Source of the DNA: Vombatus ursinus
Lineage: Eukaryota; Chordata; Mammalia; Diprotodontia; Vombatidae
Reading direction: 5' to 3'
Length of the DNA stretch: 64,000 bases
Assembly (NCBI RefSeq): GCF_900497805.2
Contig: NW_020954608.1
Coordinates: forward strand, 13,683,888 to 13,747,887
The notes under the pieces are model-generated. The model made no database searches and was not told the DNA's origin. It saw nothing but the letters and a program-made list of their open reading frames with translations. Each line of letters starts with the position of its first letter. Position 1 is the stretch's first letter. Below, one piece after another: positions 30,601 through 64,000 of the stretch. The position numbers were made by a program, and so were the translations under genes.

Positions 30601-32720
30601 AGGTGAGAATTCATTGTTGCATGAACATTGATTGTGAAGTATCTCAGGATGTAAATAAAGCTTTTCTTTCCTCTCAGACCCTCATCAAAAAGATGATATA
30701 AACAAAAAAGCTTTTGATAAATTTAAAAAGGAACATGGAGTTGTGCCTCAGTCAGACAGTGCAGCACCTTCAGAGCGGTTTGAAGGTAATGCTTTTTTTT
30801 TTTTTTTTTAACTTTCTAATTAGGTGGGAAATAATTGATGGGTACATCTATATCTCCAGGTTGCCAAAACCTCTCTTCAGTTCTAAGAATAGGCCCTGTA
30901 GTTACTATATTAGGAGAATAAAATGTTCAACTAATTGAATAATGCAGTGCAATTAGGTTCATTGCAGATTTTTAGCCCTTTTTTGGGGGGAAGAAGGATT
31001 TGGATATAAGCAGATTGATTTGTTATCCTTCCCTTTGAGATCATAGTTTTATTTTTATAATAGATTATTTTAATACTGGAGTATTACTGTAGCTTATTTT
31101 CCAATGTAAGATTTTCCTAGACTTGTAAATTACTTTTTTCACACGAGTCACTGGGGCACAGAGTTTAAGGGTTCTAATTTTTCCTGTCATCCATACCTAC
31201 AGAATAAAGGAAATTGACATTTTTCCCCTAGTATGTATCTGAAAAGAAAGATTTTTCCTACCTCTATTACATCAAAAAAATTTGATTGTCTCCAACTCTG
31301 TCAATTTAAGACAAACTGTATGAGCTTTTATAATGAACACTGATAAAATTCTTTAAGCAGTTTCTAACATAATCCAGGTAAGAACTTGGAACTCATTTTA
31401 GTGAGCCTCCTTTTTTTTCATAGCAGCTGCCTGTATTAAAATAGGTAAATAATTTTACTGCCTTTTGTTTTAGTTTCTTTAATTTTTAAGGGCAGGGCAG
31501 AGATATGTGAAATAAAACTCACTATCTAAATGAAGCCAAAAGTAAAGTTATGTTTTTATTTATAATTGCATATATAAAAAATGTAAATAAAATCATTTCA
31601 ATAAATAAAAAATTAATCTGGAAGATAAGAATCTTTCACCATAATATTCTATCAAATAGTCATTACTAATAAGACTCATCCTATAAAGTTTTTTCAAATA
31701 AATTTTTCTTTTAGGTCCATGTACAGATTTCACACCTTGGACAACTGAAGAACAAAAACTTTTAGAACAAGCTCTGAAGACATACCCTGTGAATACACCT
31801 GAGAGATGGGAAAAAATAGCTTCCGCAGTGCCTGGACGATCAAAAAAGGACTGTATGAAACGATATAAGGTAGTGTGTGTGTATGTGTGTGTGTATCTGT
31901 GTGTAATTCAGTAACTCACAAATTTTATTCTAAGTTAAATTGCATACTGTTGTCTTTCTTGTTGGTTAGGCTTCAGGGTACTAAAAACAAAGTCATTACA
32001 AAGACATGGAATTTACAGTAAAGTAACATTAATTCATGAGACTTTTGGGGCTGGTTGCACTACAAGGAAGAGCATCATGTCCAAATGCCACCTTCCAGAA
32101 ACCATTTTTCTAAGAAATATTTATAGATTTCAAAGTCCTACTCTGGCATGGCAGGCAGGTAACCCTGGCTTCTCAAAGACTATGCCAGCATAGCATAAGC
32201 TTGGTATTATGAAGAAGCTTTAAGTGTGGCCCTAAATTAGATGGCTTTCCAAGGAATATCCTAAAAAGTGGCTTCTCAACCGAAGATGGGCCACTGCCAT
32301 TCAAATTGTTATCTTTAAAGCCACAAAGGGACTGTCACAATAGGCGTTTAAATAAATATTTCTTGAATCTTATCAGAAAAAGGAGATGTGTTTGCACTAT
32401 CGACCAAAACTTATTTTACCCATAAGCAGGAATACAGTGGCAAATTTATTAAATCTAAACTTTACTTTGCCAACCCAGATCCCTCTATTTCTATTTCCTC
32501 TAATGATCCTTTTTGGAGGTCATGAACAAAAATGTAAAGTATGAACTACATTCCATATTATCCCCACAAAATCTCCCTGAAATTCTTAAATAGAAGCAGT
32601 TTTAAAGTTTAAACTTTTAATTAACCTTTCTTACTTTTTCTCTAGGAACTTGTCGAAATGGTAAAAGCAAAAAAGGCTGCTCAAGAACAAGTGATGAATG
32701 CTAGTAGAGCCAAGAAATGA
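1624..32720 (+). CDS. DNAJC2: DNAJC2 (ZRF1/MPP11), coding exons 2-17, 5' partial
   Basis: DNAJC2 is a J-domain co-chaperone. With HSPA14 it forms the mammalian ribosome-associated complex, which recruits Hsp70 to nascent chains; it also acts in the nucleus as ZRF1, reading ubiquitinated H2A and displacing PRC1 (family knowledge). Sixteen exons in the window, all with good splice sites, give 1802 coding bases: the last two bases of codon 22 plus codons 23-621 and a stop, in human numbering. Seen in order: an acidic SEESEDEE patch (exon 2); a J domain at about 88-161 with HPD at 119-121 (exons 3-5); the zuotin-homology region (exons 5-8); a long Lys/Glu/Ala-rich charged helix (exons 9-10 and 13); and two SANT domains, about 449-511 and 549-604 (exons 13-17). 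Length and order match human with no frameshift or internal stop. Exon 1 lies upstream of the window. The gene converges on PMPCB. I compared it with the human protein from memory. Confidence 0.97.
2345..2518 (+). repeat. MIR/CORE-SINE
   Basis: MIR-like order: ttgaatcttggctctgctcc, then cctcagtttccttatctata, then the ggactggatgggcttctagc tail. In DNAJC2 intron 2. Confidence 0.7.
3065..3175 (-). repeat. L2-type 3' tail
   Basis: Reverse complement of the L2 3' end (cagcatttgctaagctccta, then cactgtgctacgtgctggac). Truncated. Confidence 0.65.
3436..3511 (+). CDS. DNAJC2: DNAJC2 exon 3 (J-domain start)
   Basis: Residues 86-110 plus one base. Acceptor tttttcag, donor gtaagt. It encodes [15 protein letters not shown], the first helix and turn of the J domain. 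Confidence 0.96.
3890..4115 (+). repeat. tRNA-headed SINE with RTE/BovB-like tail
   Basis: The head reads gagtgctgggcctggagtca and the tail actggagaaattttggcatt, then gtcatgaagagtcagatgtg, as at the BovB 3' end. It ends in aacaacagc. It fits the marsupial tRNA-RTE SINE class; the library name is uncertain. Confidence 0.75.
4555..5270 (-). repeat. L2 LINE fragment
   Basis: Reads in reverse as L2 ORF2 end plus 3' UTR. The - strand encodes [15 protein letters not shown], the L2 signature near the ORF2 end. Confidence 0.75.
5875..7095 (+). repeat. L2 LINE fragment with TG microsatellite
   Basis: L2 ORF2 tail (the stretch around 5935 corresponds to the usual AFDTVDH region), then the 3' UTR ending in ttcaataaatacttgg. 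A (GT)n tract at 6649-6688 interrupts it. Confidence 0.75.
7100..8720. other. DNAJC2 intron 3 section, nothing recognised
   Basis: AT-rich. Only a short ATA repeat near 8518-8537 stands out. Confidence 0.4.
8725..8935 (+). repeat. Marsupial tRNA-derived SINE (gactataagttg type)
   Basis: Shares the order aggaagatctggatataagc, aacctcttagttctttagga, ctgcatgggttagag, ttccttatctgagagtt with the copies at 41805 and 48130. Strongly diverged. Confidence 0.6.
9285..9500 (-). repeat. MIR
   Basis: Reverse MIR: aactaacatttatatagtta through gataaggaaagtgag to ggattcaaacccaggttctc. Confidence 0.8.
9775..9873 (+). CDS. DNAJC2: DNAJC2 exon 4 (HPD motif)
   Basis: Residues 111-143 plus one base. The acceptor is ggtag with a weak pyrimidine tract, the donor gtaaga. 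It encodes [14 protein letters not shown]. The HPD triplet (119-121) that stimulates the Hsp70 ATPase is intact. Confidence 0.96.
9874..11950. other. DNAJC2 introns 4-5, no repeat recognised
   Basis: Apart from exon 5, I recognise nothing here. Confidence 0.4.
10766..10907 (+). CDS. DNAJC2: DNAJC2 exon 5
   Basis: Residues 144-190 plus two bases of Arg191. Acceptor ttcctcag, donor gtgagc. It ends the J domain ([16 protein letters not shown]) and begins the zuotin-homology segment ([14 protein letters not shown]). Confidence 0.96.
11955..12160 (-). repeat. CORE-SINE/MIR
   Basis: Reverse orientation: actttacagataaagaaatt, then ttgctcaaggtcacccatgg, then agatttgaagccaggcc. Confidence 0.7.
12602..12682 (+). 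CDS. DNAJC2: DNAJC2 exon 6
   Basis: Residues 192-217, with split codons at both ends. Acceptor tttcag, donor gtaagc. It encodes [20 protein letters not shown], part of the zuotin-homology region. Confidence 0.95.
13185..13310 (-). repeat. L2-type 3' tail
   Basis: tcattcaacaagcagttatt through tacaaatacaaaacacaaag to ttcaaggaacttataatatt, a reversed L2-like end. Confidence 0.6.
13718..13783 (+). CDS. DNAJC2: DNAJC2 exon 7
   Basis: A 66-base exon for residues 219-239 with split Trp218 and Cys240. Acceptor gtttcag, donor gtaagt. It encodes [20 protein letters not shown]. Confidence 0.95.
14220..14405 (+). repeat. tRNA-headed SINE with RTE/BovB-like tail
   Basis: gtaggtggctcagtagggat head, actggagaaggaaatggcag body, gagttggacatgactgaaaa tail, ending aacaacagc. 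Confidence 0.75.
14480..14690 (-). repeat. L2-tailed repeat
   Basis: aaacactggggatacaaata, then tctcaaggagtttacattct. Its distal part resembles the insert at 45320-45580. Confidence 0.55.
15230..16555 (+). repeat. L1 LINE, ORF2 3' part
   Basis: L1 ORF2 end: agcaaagttgcgggatataa, ttgggagcctacctaccaaa, tttggtactggctaaaaaat, ending tggtcaaaagatatgaatag. 5' and 3' truncated. A CORE-SINE (15938-16205) splits it. Confidence 0.8.
15938..16205 (+). repeat. CORE-SINE (marsupial MIR/MAR type), near full length
   Basis: Head ggtggcttagtggatagagt, CORE ctgtttgcctcagtttactc, tail aagtgcttagcacagtgcct. It lies inside the L1, so it inserted later than the L1. Confidence 0.85.
16560..17144. other. Unassigned stretch before exon 8
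   Basis: The - strand has an open stretch of about 60 codons (16594-16779) that I cannot assign to any family. Nothing else recognised. Confidence 0.35.
17145..17236 (+). CDS. DNAJC2: DNAJC2 exon 8
   Basis: Residues 240-270 plus one base. Acceptor ttttacag, donor gtaagt. It encodes [20 protein letters not shown]. The next intron is only 78 bases. Confidence 0.96.
17315..17436 (+). CDS. DNAJC2: DNAJC2 exon 9
   Basis: Residues 271-311. Acceptor ctgatag, donor gtaagt. It encodes [20 protein letters not shown] and the start of the long Lys/Glu/Ala helix that contacts the ribosome in RAC. Confidence 0.96.
17475..17965 (-). repeat. L2 LINE 3' end
   Basis: Clear reversed L2 3' end, from cagtcaatcaataaacattt through ggcactagaattaagagggg to gggctaggttatgaagggct. 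Little diverged. In DNAJC2 intron 9. Confidence 0.85.
18425..18574 (+). CDS. DNAJC2: DNAJC2 exon 10
   Basis: Residues 312-361, phase 0 at both ends. Acceptor gaatatag, donor gtatgt. A continuous charged helix, including [19 protein letters not shown]. Confidence 0.95.
18625..18795 (-). repeat. CORE-SINE/MIR
   Basis: gaactggaagggatctcaga, cggatgagaaaactgaaggg, ggatttgaacccatgtgctc in reverse orientation. Confidence 0.75.
19780..19868 (+). CDS. DNAJC2: DNAJC2 exon 11
   Basis: Residues 362-390 plus two bases. Acceptor tttctag, donor gtatga. It encodes [20 protein letters not shown], then KLCDRLELT. The first residue is Asn where human has Thr. Confidence 0.94.
20527..20596 (+). CDS. DNAJC2: DNAJC2 exon 12
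   Basis: Residues 391-414. Acceptor aatttag, donor gtaatg. It encodes [20 protein letters not shown]. The following intron, 20597-29476, is the longest in the gene. Confidence 0.94.
20715..20805 (-). repeat. CORE-SINE/MIR fragment
   Basis: tctaatccagtcccccttac, then tagatgaggatgaaactaag. Confidence 0.6.
21797..22455 (-). pseudogene. RPL29P: RPL29 processed pseudogene
   Basis: An intronless, decayed copy of the mRNA for ribosomal protein L29, antisense in DNAJC2 intron 12. From the ATG at 22447 the - strand reads [20 protein letters not shown], then IKKPKLQR, against [20 protein letters not shown] and IKKPRSQR in RPL29. A stop follows directly, then EVLKGV, PKFLRNM, further stops and shifts. 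The KMQANN region and the Lys/Pro/Ala-rich tail can be traced. An AATAAA near 21826 and a short A run on the - strand near 21795-21803 fit a reverse-transcribed message. It is not coding; the 95-codon open frame inside it (21962-22249) is a remnant in a shifted frame. Confidence 0.85.
22730..23870 (+). repeat. RTE-clade LINE fragment (endonuclease region)
   Basis: Broken frames read like an RTE endonuclease: [10 protein letters not shown], then [20 protein letters not shown], and SDH with [11 protein letters not shown] later part reads [12 protein letters not shown]. Assigned by the pattern of a GDFNAKVG-like block followed by SDHxLxRAKI. 5' truncated. Confidence 0.6.
24332..24769 (+). repeat. 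LINE 3' end inserted in L3, with 12-bp target-site duplication
   Basis: It encodes a LINE C-terminus ([14 protein letters not shown], then [29 protein letters not shown]) and ends in an aacaacc-type tail. Perfect duplications atcaatgtcttt flank it at 24320-24331 and 24770-24781. A SINE sits in its tail. Confidence 0.75.
24639..24744 (+). repeat. Marsupial tRNA-derived SINE with poly(A), short copy
   Basis: Head gggggcagctaggccctgaa, then gtcaggaggacctgaggtca, poly(A) at 24734-24744. Flanks aatgaagaacaaca and aatgaagaaacaacc form a target-site duplication. It is internally shortened around the head and the acttgacactta region. Confidence 0.85.
25330..25735 (-). repeat. L2 LINE 3' end inserted in L3
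   Basis: agtaagcacttaactttgtg, gcgcagtgctaaaggataca, then a reversed L2 3' UTR. L3 sequence resumes after about 25735. Confidence 0.65.
26385..26600 (+). repeat. RTE-clade LINE fragment (reverse transcriptase region)
   Basis: Broken frames resemble the RTE reverse transcriptase: [14 protein letters not shown], then [12 protein letters not shown] with the ADD core. It may be the continuation of the fragment at 22730-23870 across the L3. A short stretch at 26681-26760 repeats part of 23752-23840. Confidence 0.5.
26600..27875. other. DNAJC2 intron 12 section, AT-rich and tandem TA/TG tracts
   Basis: TA/CA/TG-rich tracts near 26615-26680 and 26790-26830, and a 13-bp-arm palindrome at 26827-26857. 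A G run (9 G) lies near 27550. No gene or repeat family recognised. Confidence 0.4.
27880..27985 (-). repeat. CORE-SINE/MIR fragment
   Basis: ggtgaagtgacttgcccaca through ctgcagtgctactacagtgc. Confidence 0.55.
28000..28871. other. DNAJC2 intron 12 section, unassigned
   Basis: The segment 28400-28860 is purine-rich on the + strand. I cannot place it in a repeat family. Confidence 0.35.
28884..29035 (-). repeat. Marsupial tRNA-derived SINE with poly(A) and perfect duplication
   Basis: Reverse copy with a T-rich (tttg)n tail at the left and gccacctagctgcccc at the right. Perfect 12-bp target-site duplications ctaggattagtt lie at 28872-28883 and 29036-29047. Little diverged, so fairly young. 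Confidence 0.9.
29477..29661 (+). CDS. DNAJC2: DNAJC2 exon 13 (first SANT start)
   Basis: Residues 415-475 plus two bases. Acceptor atgtag, donor gtatct. It ends the charged helix, has a Ser/Gly linker ([10 protein letters not shown]) and starts the first SANT domain ([20 protein letters not shown]). Confidence 0.96.
30410..30510 (+). CDS. DNAJC2: DNAJC2 exon 14 (first SANT)
   Basis: Residues 476-509 plus one base. Acceptor gtgatag, donor gtattt. It encodes [20 protein letters not shown], the second and third helices of the first SANT domain. Confidence 0.95.
30678..30785 (+). CDS. DNAJC2: DNAJC2 exon 15 (inter-SANT linker)
   Basis: Residues 510-545 plus one base. Acceptor ctctcag, donor gtaatg. 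It encodes [20 protein letters not shown] and the linker [14 protein letters not shown] run of 17 T starts 7 bases into the intron. Confidence 0.95.
31715..31869 (+). CDS. DNAJC2: DNAJC2 exon 16 (second SANT)
   Basis: Residues 546-597. Acceptor cttttag, donor gtagtg, directly followed by a TG run. It encodes most of the second SANT domain: [20 protein letters not shown], then [20 protein letters not shown]. Confidence 0.96.
31873..31904 (+). repeat. TG microsatellite at the exon 16 donor
   Basis: Imperfect (TG)n starting three bases inside DNAJC2 intron 16. Confidence 0.9.
32646..32720 (+). CDS. DNAJC2: DNAJC2 exon 17 and stop
   Basis: Residues 598-621 and TGA. Acceptor ttctctag. It encodes [20 protein letters not shown], then RAKK and stop, the same end as human. 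Confidence 0.96.
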   Translation, partial: ELVEMVKAKKAAQEQVMNASRAKK

Positions 32721-32752
32721 CTAAAGTTGACAATCTTTGTGTTTGTTTTTAT

Positions 32753-32758
32753 AATAAA
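32753..32758 (+). terminator. DNAJC2: DNAJC2 polyadenylation signal
   Basis: Canonical AATAAA 33 bases after the stop, with a TG-rich stretch around 32806-32825 that could be the downstream element. The 3' UTR would be only about 50-70 bases. Confidence 0.85.
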
Positions 32759-32871
32759 ACTGCAAATACTGTATAAATTTTCATTCTTAAACTTATACAA
32801 ACTCTAGTGGTGTTTCGAATCTGTTTTTAGCTTACTGACAGTTCCTCTAATAGAAACAGGCACTACTGGTA

Positions 32872-32877
32872 TTTATT
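32872..32877 (-). terminator. PMPCB: Candidate PMPCB polyadenylation signal
   Basis: AATAAA on the - strand, about 220 bases beyond the PMPCB stop. It is the only canonical - strand AATAAA I see in the gap. It would end the PMPCB transcript about 80 bases short of the DNAJC2 cleavage region. Confidence 0.65.
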
Positions 32878-33095
32878 ACACTTTCCCTTCCTTACCTATT
32901 ACAAAAAACTCCACAGTCTGATTGAGACTCTGTAAAGTTTCCTTATTTGTAATTACCTTTTAAAAGCCTGATACAAATACCATCTCACATTTTCCTGCTA
33001 GGTTCCAAAAACATTTTGATTGCTTTTTAGATGAAAAGCCTGAATTTCTCAGGTTTTATAAATAACATTTTCAAAATCATTTGATTAAAATCTTC

Positions 33096-61151
<28,056 letters not shown>

Positions 61152-61154
61152 CTT

Positions 61155-61290
61155 GACCGGGGATGTGCCGGGATCGAAAAGGGGTGGGGCGGGGGGGGCG
61201 GGGCGGGGGGAACTTCCGGGGTTTTATGGAAATATGCTGTGTTGCTGGTGAAGCGGAGCCTCGACCGCCATCGTGTGGCCGTGGTGGAGA
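61155..61290 (-). promoter_or_regulatory. PMPCB: PMPCB proximal promoter
   Basis: Just upstream of the start codon. On the - strand it has an ETS/GABP site CCGGAAGT (61212-61219), then a C-rich run with several GC boxes (61181-61210), then the ATG with a YY1-like context. ETS/GABP sites are typical of nuclear genes for mitochondrial proteins. The transcription start is not defined by sequence alone. Confidence 0.7.
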
Positions 61291-61589
61291 ATGATACATG
61301 CCTCCTCTAAAGGGAAATACATGACATTATCCATTTTCATAAAATGATCAAGCTTTTAAAAATATTTTATAACTATTTTATTAAATTTGTTTCCACTGGA
61401 ACGCCGCGCATTTTATTTTATTCACTTAAAAACATTATTCTTTTTGAAGTATTTATCTCATTGGATCCTTGCAACAACCCTGGGAGGTAAGGTGCTGTTA
61501 TCATCCTCCTTTCACAGTTGAGGAAACTGAGGCAAACAGAAGTTAAGTGAATTGCCCAGGGTCACACATCTAGGAAGTGCCTGAGACCC

Positions 61590-61690
61590 AATTTGTTTTG
61601 GTTATTCTTTTTATTTCTTTTTTTGTTCTCACTGTGATTTTACTTTGCTCATTTGCTATTTTATCCATTAGATTTTCTGCTCTCTTCTTT
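61590..61690 (-). repeat. Possible L1 ORF1 fragment
   Basis: The - strand encodes ENLMDKIANEQSKITVRTKK, like an L1 ORF1 coiled coil. It abuts the poly(A) of the neighbouring SINE. Confidence 0.4.
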
Positions 61691-61839
61691 TTTTTTTTTT
61701 TTGTGAGGCAGTTGGAGTTAAGCGACTTACCCAGGGTCACACAGGTAGTAAATGTTAAGTGTCTGAGGTCGGATTTAGAACTCAGGTCCTCCTGACTCCA
61801 AGTCAGGAGCTCTATCCACTGTGCCACCTTGCTGCCCAC
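61690..61839 (-). repeat. Marsupial tRNA-derived SINE with poly(A)
   Basis: T run at 61690-61702, gcgacttacccagggtcaca, ccactgtgccaccttgctgc. Confidence 0.88.
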
Positions 61840-61915
61840 CTGAAGGCCACTTTGAACTCAGGCCTTCCTTATTCCAGGCCCAGCATTCTATCCACAGCAC
61901 CACCAGCTGCCTCTA

Positions 61916-62575
61916 TGGAAGAACATGTAAGAGAGGAAGATTAAAGGAAGAGGCATATCTTTTTAGCATTGCTCCATTTGGAGAGTGCCCAGTAAGGAGA
62001 AATGGGACAGTAGAGATAAAGGTCTCAAGAGGATAGAAAGGAAACAGCCAGAAACAGAGGTGAACAGCTTCTGGGCTCTTCAGGATCAAGCATTTACAGG
62101 GTGGCTTCATTATTTTGTTTGAGGTATCATTACATCCCACAACACCAGAAAGACTCATATCTAGAAGTAGAAACATGTTCCAAAACCAAAACATATTTAC
62201 TTACCTACCTGTGGTAAAAGAAAACTATTAAAATAGAGCCAAGAGACCTGGGTTTTAATTTTGGTCTCTCCCCTCCCCCCCACATTAGTAGTTGTTACAA
62301 CTTTGTAAATCCTTTTTGTAAGCTACCAAAAATATGTAGTATATAACTCAACAGTCAGACAACCAGGATTTGAGTCCCAGCTCGATTGTTTTTATGAATC
62401 TGGATGAGTCAAATTATCTTAGAGTCCTCTAATAAAAGTGAGATTATGGTATGAATACTGCTATTGTAAACAGAGCTATTAAAAAGGTGTTTTATAAGTA
62501 TTTTGCTTTTCTTTGTTTTTTGTGGCAGATCTTTCACTGAAGGGTAAGAAAGTTCAATGCAGATCCTTAACTGCT
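61916..62575. other. Intergenic, nothing recognised
   Basis: Upstream of PMPCB. No gene or repeat family seen. Confidence 0.4.
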
Positions 62576-62579
62576 TTGC

Positions 62580-62720
62580 AACTTAGAGAGTTGCCTGGTT
62601 TACTGAGAGGTTAATGACTTGCCCAGGATCACACAGTCAGTTTGTGTCAGAGAGGAGATTTGAACCAAAGTCTTGATTAAAGAGTCAGCTCTTTGTCGAC
62701 CAGACGAGCTACTTTAAACT
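62580..62720 (-). repeat. CORE-SINE/MIR
   Basis: gaggttaatgacttgcccag, ggagatttgaaccaaagtct. Confidence 0.65.
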
Positions 62721-62852
62721 TTGAGGCACTATACCCGTTCTCCATGGCGAACTAGAGGGGCTTTGAGGTGCTTGGCTGGTAAATTGCAATGGGAGTTTTA
62801 CTCAGCTAAATCAACTCGAGGTTCTCAAGAAGAAGCCTATCCTTGTTGAATG

Positions 62853-63046
62853 TCCTTCTCCTGAGTAAATAAATCTTGTGTTAATTGTTGACCCTTTTTG
62901 GTCTCATTTTGTTCCAATATGAAAACTAAACTATCTCAATTTGTTCCAATATCCTTCTCCTGTTTTGGTTAAGTAAATCTCCTTTTGTTAACTGTTGAAT
63001 GACCTATAAGTGTCTCATTTTATTCCAGTATCTAAACCAAACTACC
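62853..63046. repeat. Tandem duplication, period about 99 bp
   Basis: Two diverged copies begin tccttctcctg (62853 and 62952). Each continues with aagtaaat / gagtaaat, a ttgttaa block, gtctcatttt, ttccaatat or ttccagtat and aaac(t/c)aaac. I do not recognise the family. Confidence 0.65.
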
Positions 63047-63099
63047 AGGGCAATGGCCCAAGTTAGGCCCTGCCCCAAATGTTCCTCATGCCCGTCCCT

Positions 63100-63710
63100 C
63101 TTTATAGCTTCTCTCTTCTGTAAAGGGCATTATTATTTCAGTCACCTGGCTTCACTACCTTGGTCATTCTCAATTCCTCACATTTCCGTACCCTATATAG
63201 TCAATCCTTACCAAATCTTGTGAATCCTACCTCCCCAATATCCTTTACATCTGCCTTCTTCTCAACATGAGCACACCCATCATTCTCGTTCACGCGTGTT
63301 ATCTTCTGTTGGCATATTGTAATAGTCTTCTAATTATTTTTCCTGCCTCCATACTCTCCCCTTCTAGTCCATCCACCATAGCTGCCAAACTGATATTTCT
63401 CAGTGGTATGTCTGATCACGTCACTCCTCTGCTCAAGACGCTTCAGTTGCTCGCTATGCTTTTTAGAATGAAATACAAATTGCTCTGTTTGACTTTTAAA
63501 GCCCTTCACAGTTTGGCTTCAACTTATCCTTGTAAAATGACTTCACATTACTCCCCAATTTGTGACTGGGGAGTAGTTTCAGCTCAACTGGCTTGCTTAC
63601 AATTTCCCATATTCCATGTTCTATCTCTGGCATCCATTCTTTTGCATAGGCCAGTTCATCATGACTAGTATGTTCCTCCTCTTTTACCCCTTGGAAACTC
63701 TTCCCTTGCC
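63100..63710 (+). repeat. L2/CR1-type LINE ORF2 end
   Basis: It encodes SDHVTPLLKTLQLLAMLFRM, then YKLLCLTFKALHSLAST, the L2-type ORF2 end. The 133-codon open frame at 63267-63668 is part of it. Confidence 0.7.
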
Positions 63711-63724
63711 TTTTTCTTTTTTTA

Positions 63725-63840
63725 AGTAAACCCTTTATATGGGTCAGATTTGTGCTAGGCATTGGAATTACAAAGATAAAAACCAAACATTCCCAAGGAT
63801 CTTATATCCTATTAGACGACGTAAGATGTCCACATAAAAG
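63725..63840 (-). repeat. L2-type 3' tail
   Basis: gtgctaggcattggaattac, then tcccaaggatcttatatcct, reversed. Confidence 0.6.
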
Positions 63841-63932
63841 TGAATTCAAAGTGTGATACACACACATATGCACACATATATGTGTGTCTGCTCCGTTTTC
63901 AGAGTTTTGAAAGTTCTGAGAAATTATAAACC

Positions 63933-64000
63933 CAAGAGCAGCTAGGTGGTACAGTAGATAGAGCTCTGGCCTTGGAGTCAGGAGGACCTGAGTTCAAATC
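63933..64000 (+). repeat. Marsupial tRNA-derived SINE, cut by the window end
   Basis: gagcagctaggtggtacagt, then gtcaggaggacctgagttca. The 3' part is outside the window. Confidence 0.9.

Larger units (their letters stand above)
29662..31714. other. DNAJC2 introns 13-15, no repeat recognised
   Basis: AT-rich sequence between exons 13 and 16. Only the T run at 30793-30809 stands out. Confidence 0.4.
61440..61915 (-). repeat. CORE-SINE/MIR split by a later insert
   Basis: tctcattggatccttgcaac to gtgaattgcccagggtcaca at 61440-61588, then ttgaactcaggccttcctta to agcaccaccagctgcctc at about 61850-61915. An L1-like piece and a SINE lie between. Confidence 0.7.

Noticed and set aside
63267-63668. 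133-codon open frame, the longest in the window
   Set aside because: SDHVTPLLKTLQ and LTFKALHSLA identify it as a LINE ORF2 end.

Overview
This is nuclear DNA from a mammal, almost certainly a marsupial. The repeat content shows this. There are many CORE-SINE/MIR copies, a tRNA-headed SINE with a poly(A) tail and a head reading like gcagctaggtggcacag, tRNA-headed SINEs with a BovB/RTE-like tail, and abundant L2, L3/CR1, RTE and L1 LINEs. I cannot name the species; an Australian marsupial is a guess. Introns are AT-rich and the two ends of the window are CpG-rich.

Two single-copy host genes fill the window, tail to tail. DNAJC2 (zuotin-related factor 1, MPP11) runs on the + strand. Its coding exons 2-17 lie between 1624 and 32720, and exon 1 (about 21 codons) lies off the left edge. 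The 599 complete codons plus the split codon match the rest of a 621-residue human-type protein, with no frameshift. PMPCB (beta subunit of the mitochondrial processing peptidase) runs on the - strand from its start codon at 61151 to its stop at 33096, in 13 coding exons giving 485 residues. The stop codons are only 375 bp apart, and each gene has its own AATAAA in that gap. The order matches human chromosome 7q22.

Layout: 1-235 is the edge of a CpG island. 236-32645 holds DNAJC2 exons and introns, including an 8.9-kb intron 12 packed with nested LINEs and an antisense RPL29 processed pseudogene. 32721-33095 is the shared 3' region. 33096-61151 holds PMPCB, with a 5'-complete but 3'-lacking L1 in intron 8-9 and two small hAT-type DNA transposons in intron 1. 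60780-61290 is the PMPCB CpG island and promoter. 61300-64000 is intergenic and repeat-rich.

Both genes are housekeeping genes of protein biogenesis. DNAJC2 acts on nascent chains at the ribosome and on chromatin. PMPCB removes presequences from imported mitochondrial precursors. They are neighbours but not partners in one pathway. I found no new gene system, CRISPR array, RNA gene or recognisable endogenous retrovirus. The most checkable oddities are a GC-AG intron in PMPCB, a ZNF143-like motif with a CCAAT box in the PMPCB island, a G-quadruplex-forming run at the PMPCB promoter, UG and U runs directly behind two DNAJC2 splice donors, and datable nested transposon insertions with clear target-site duplications.
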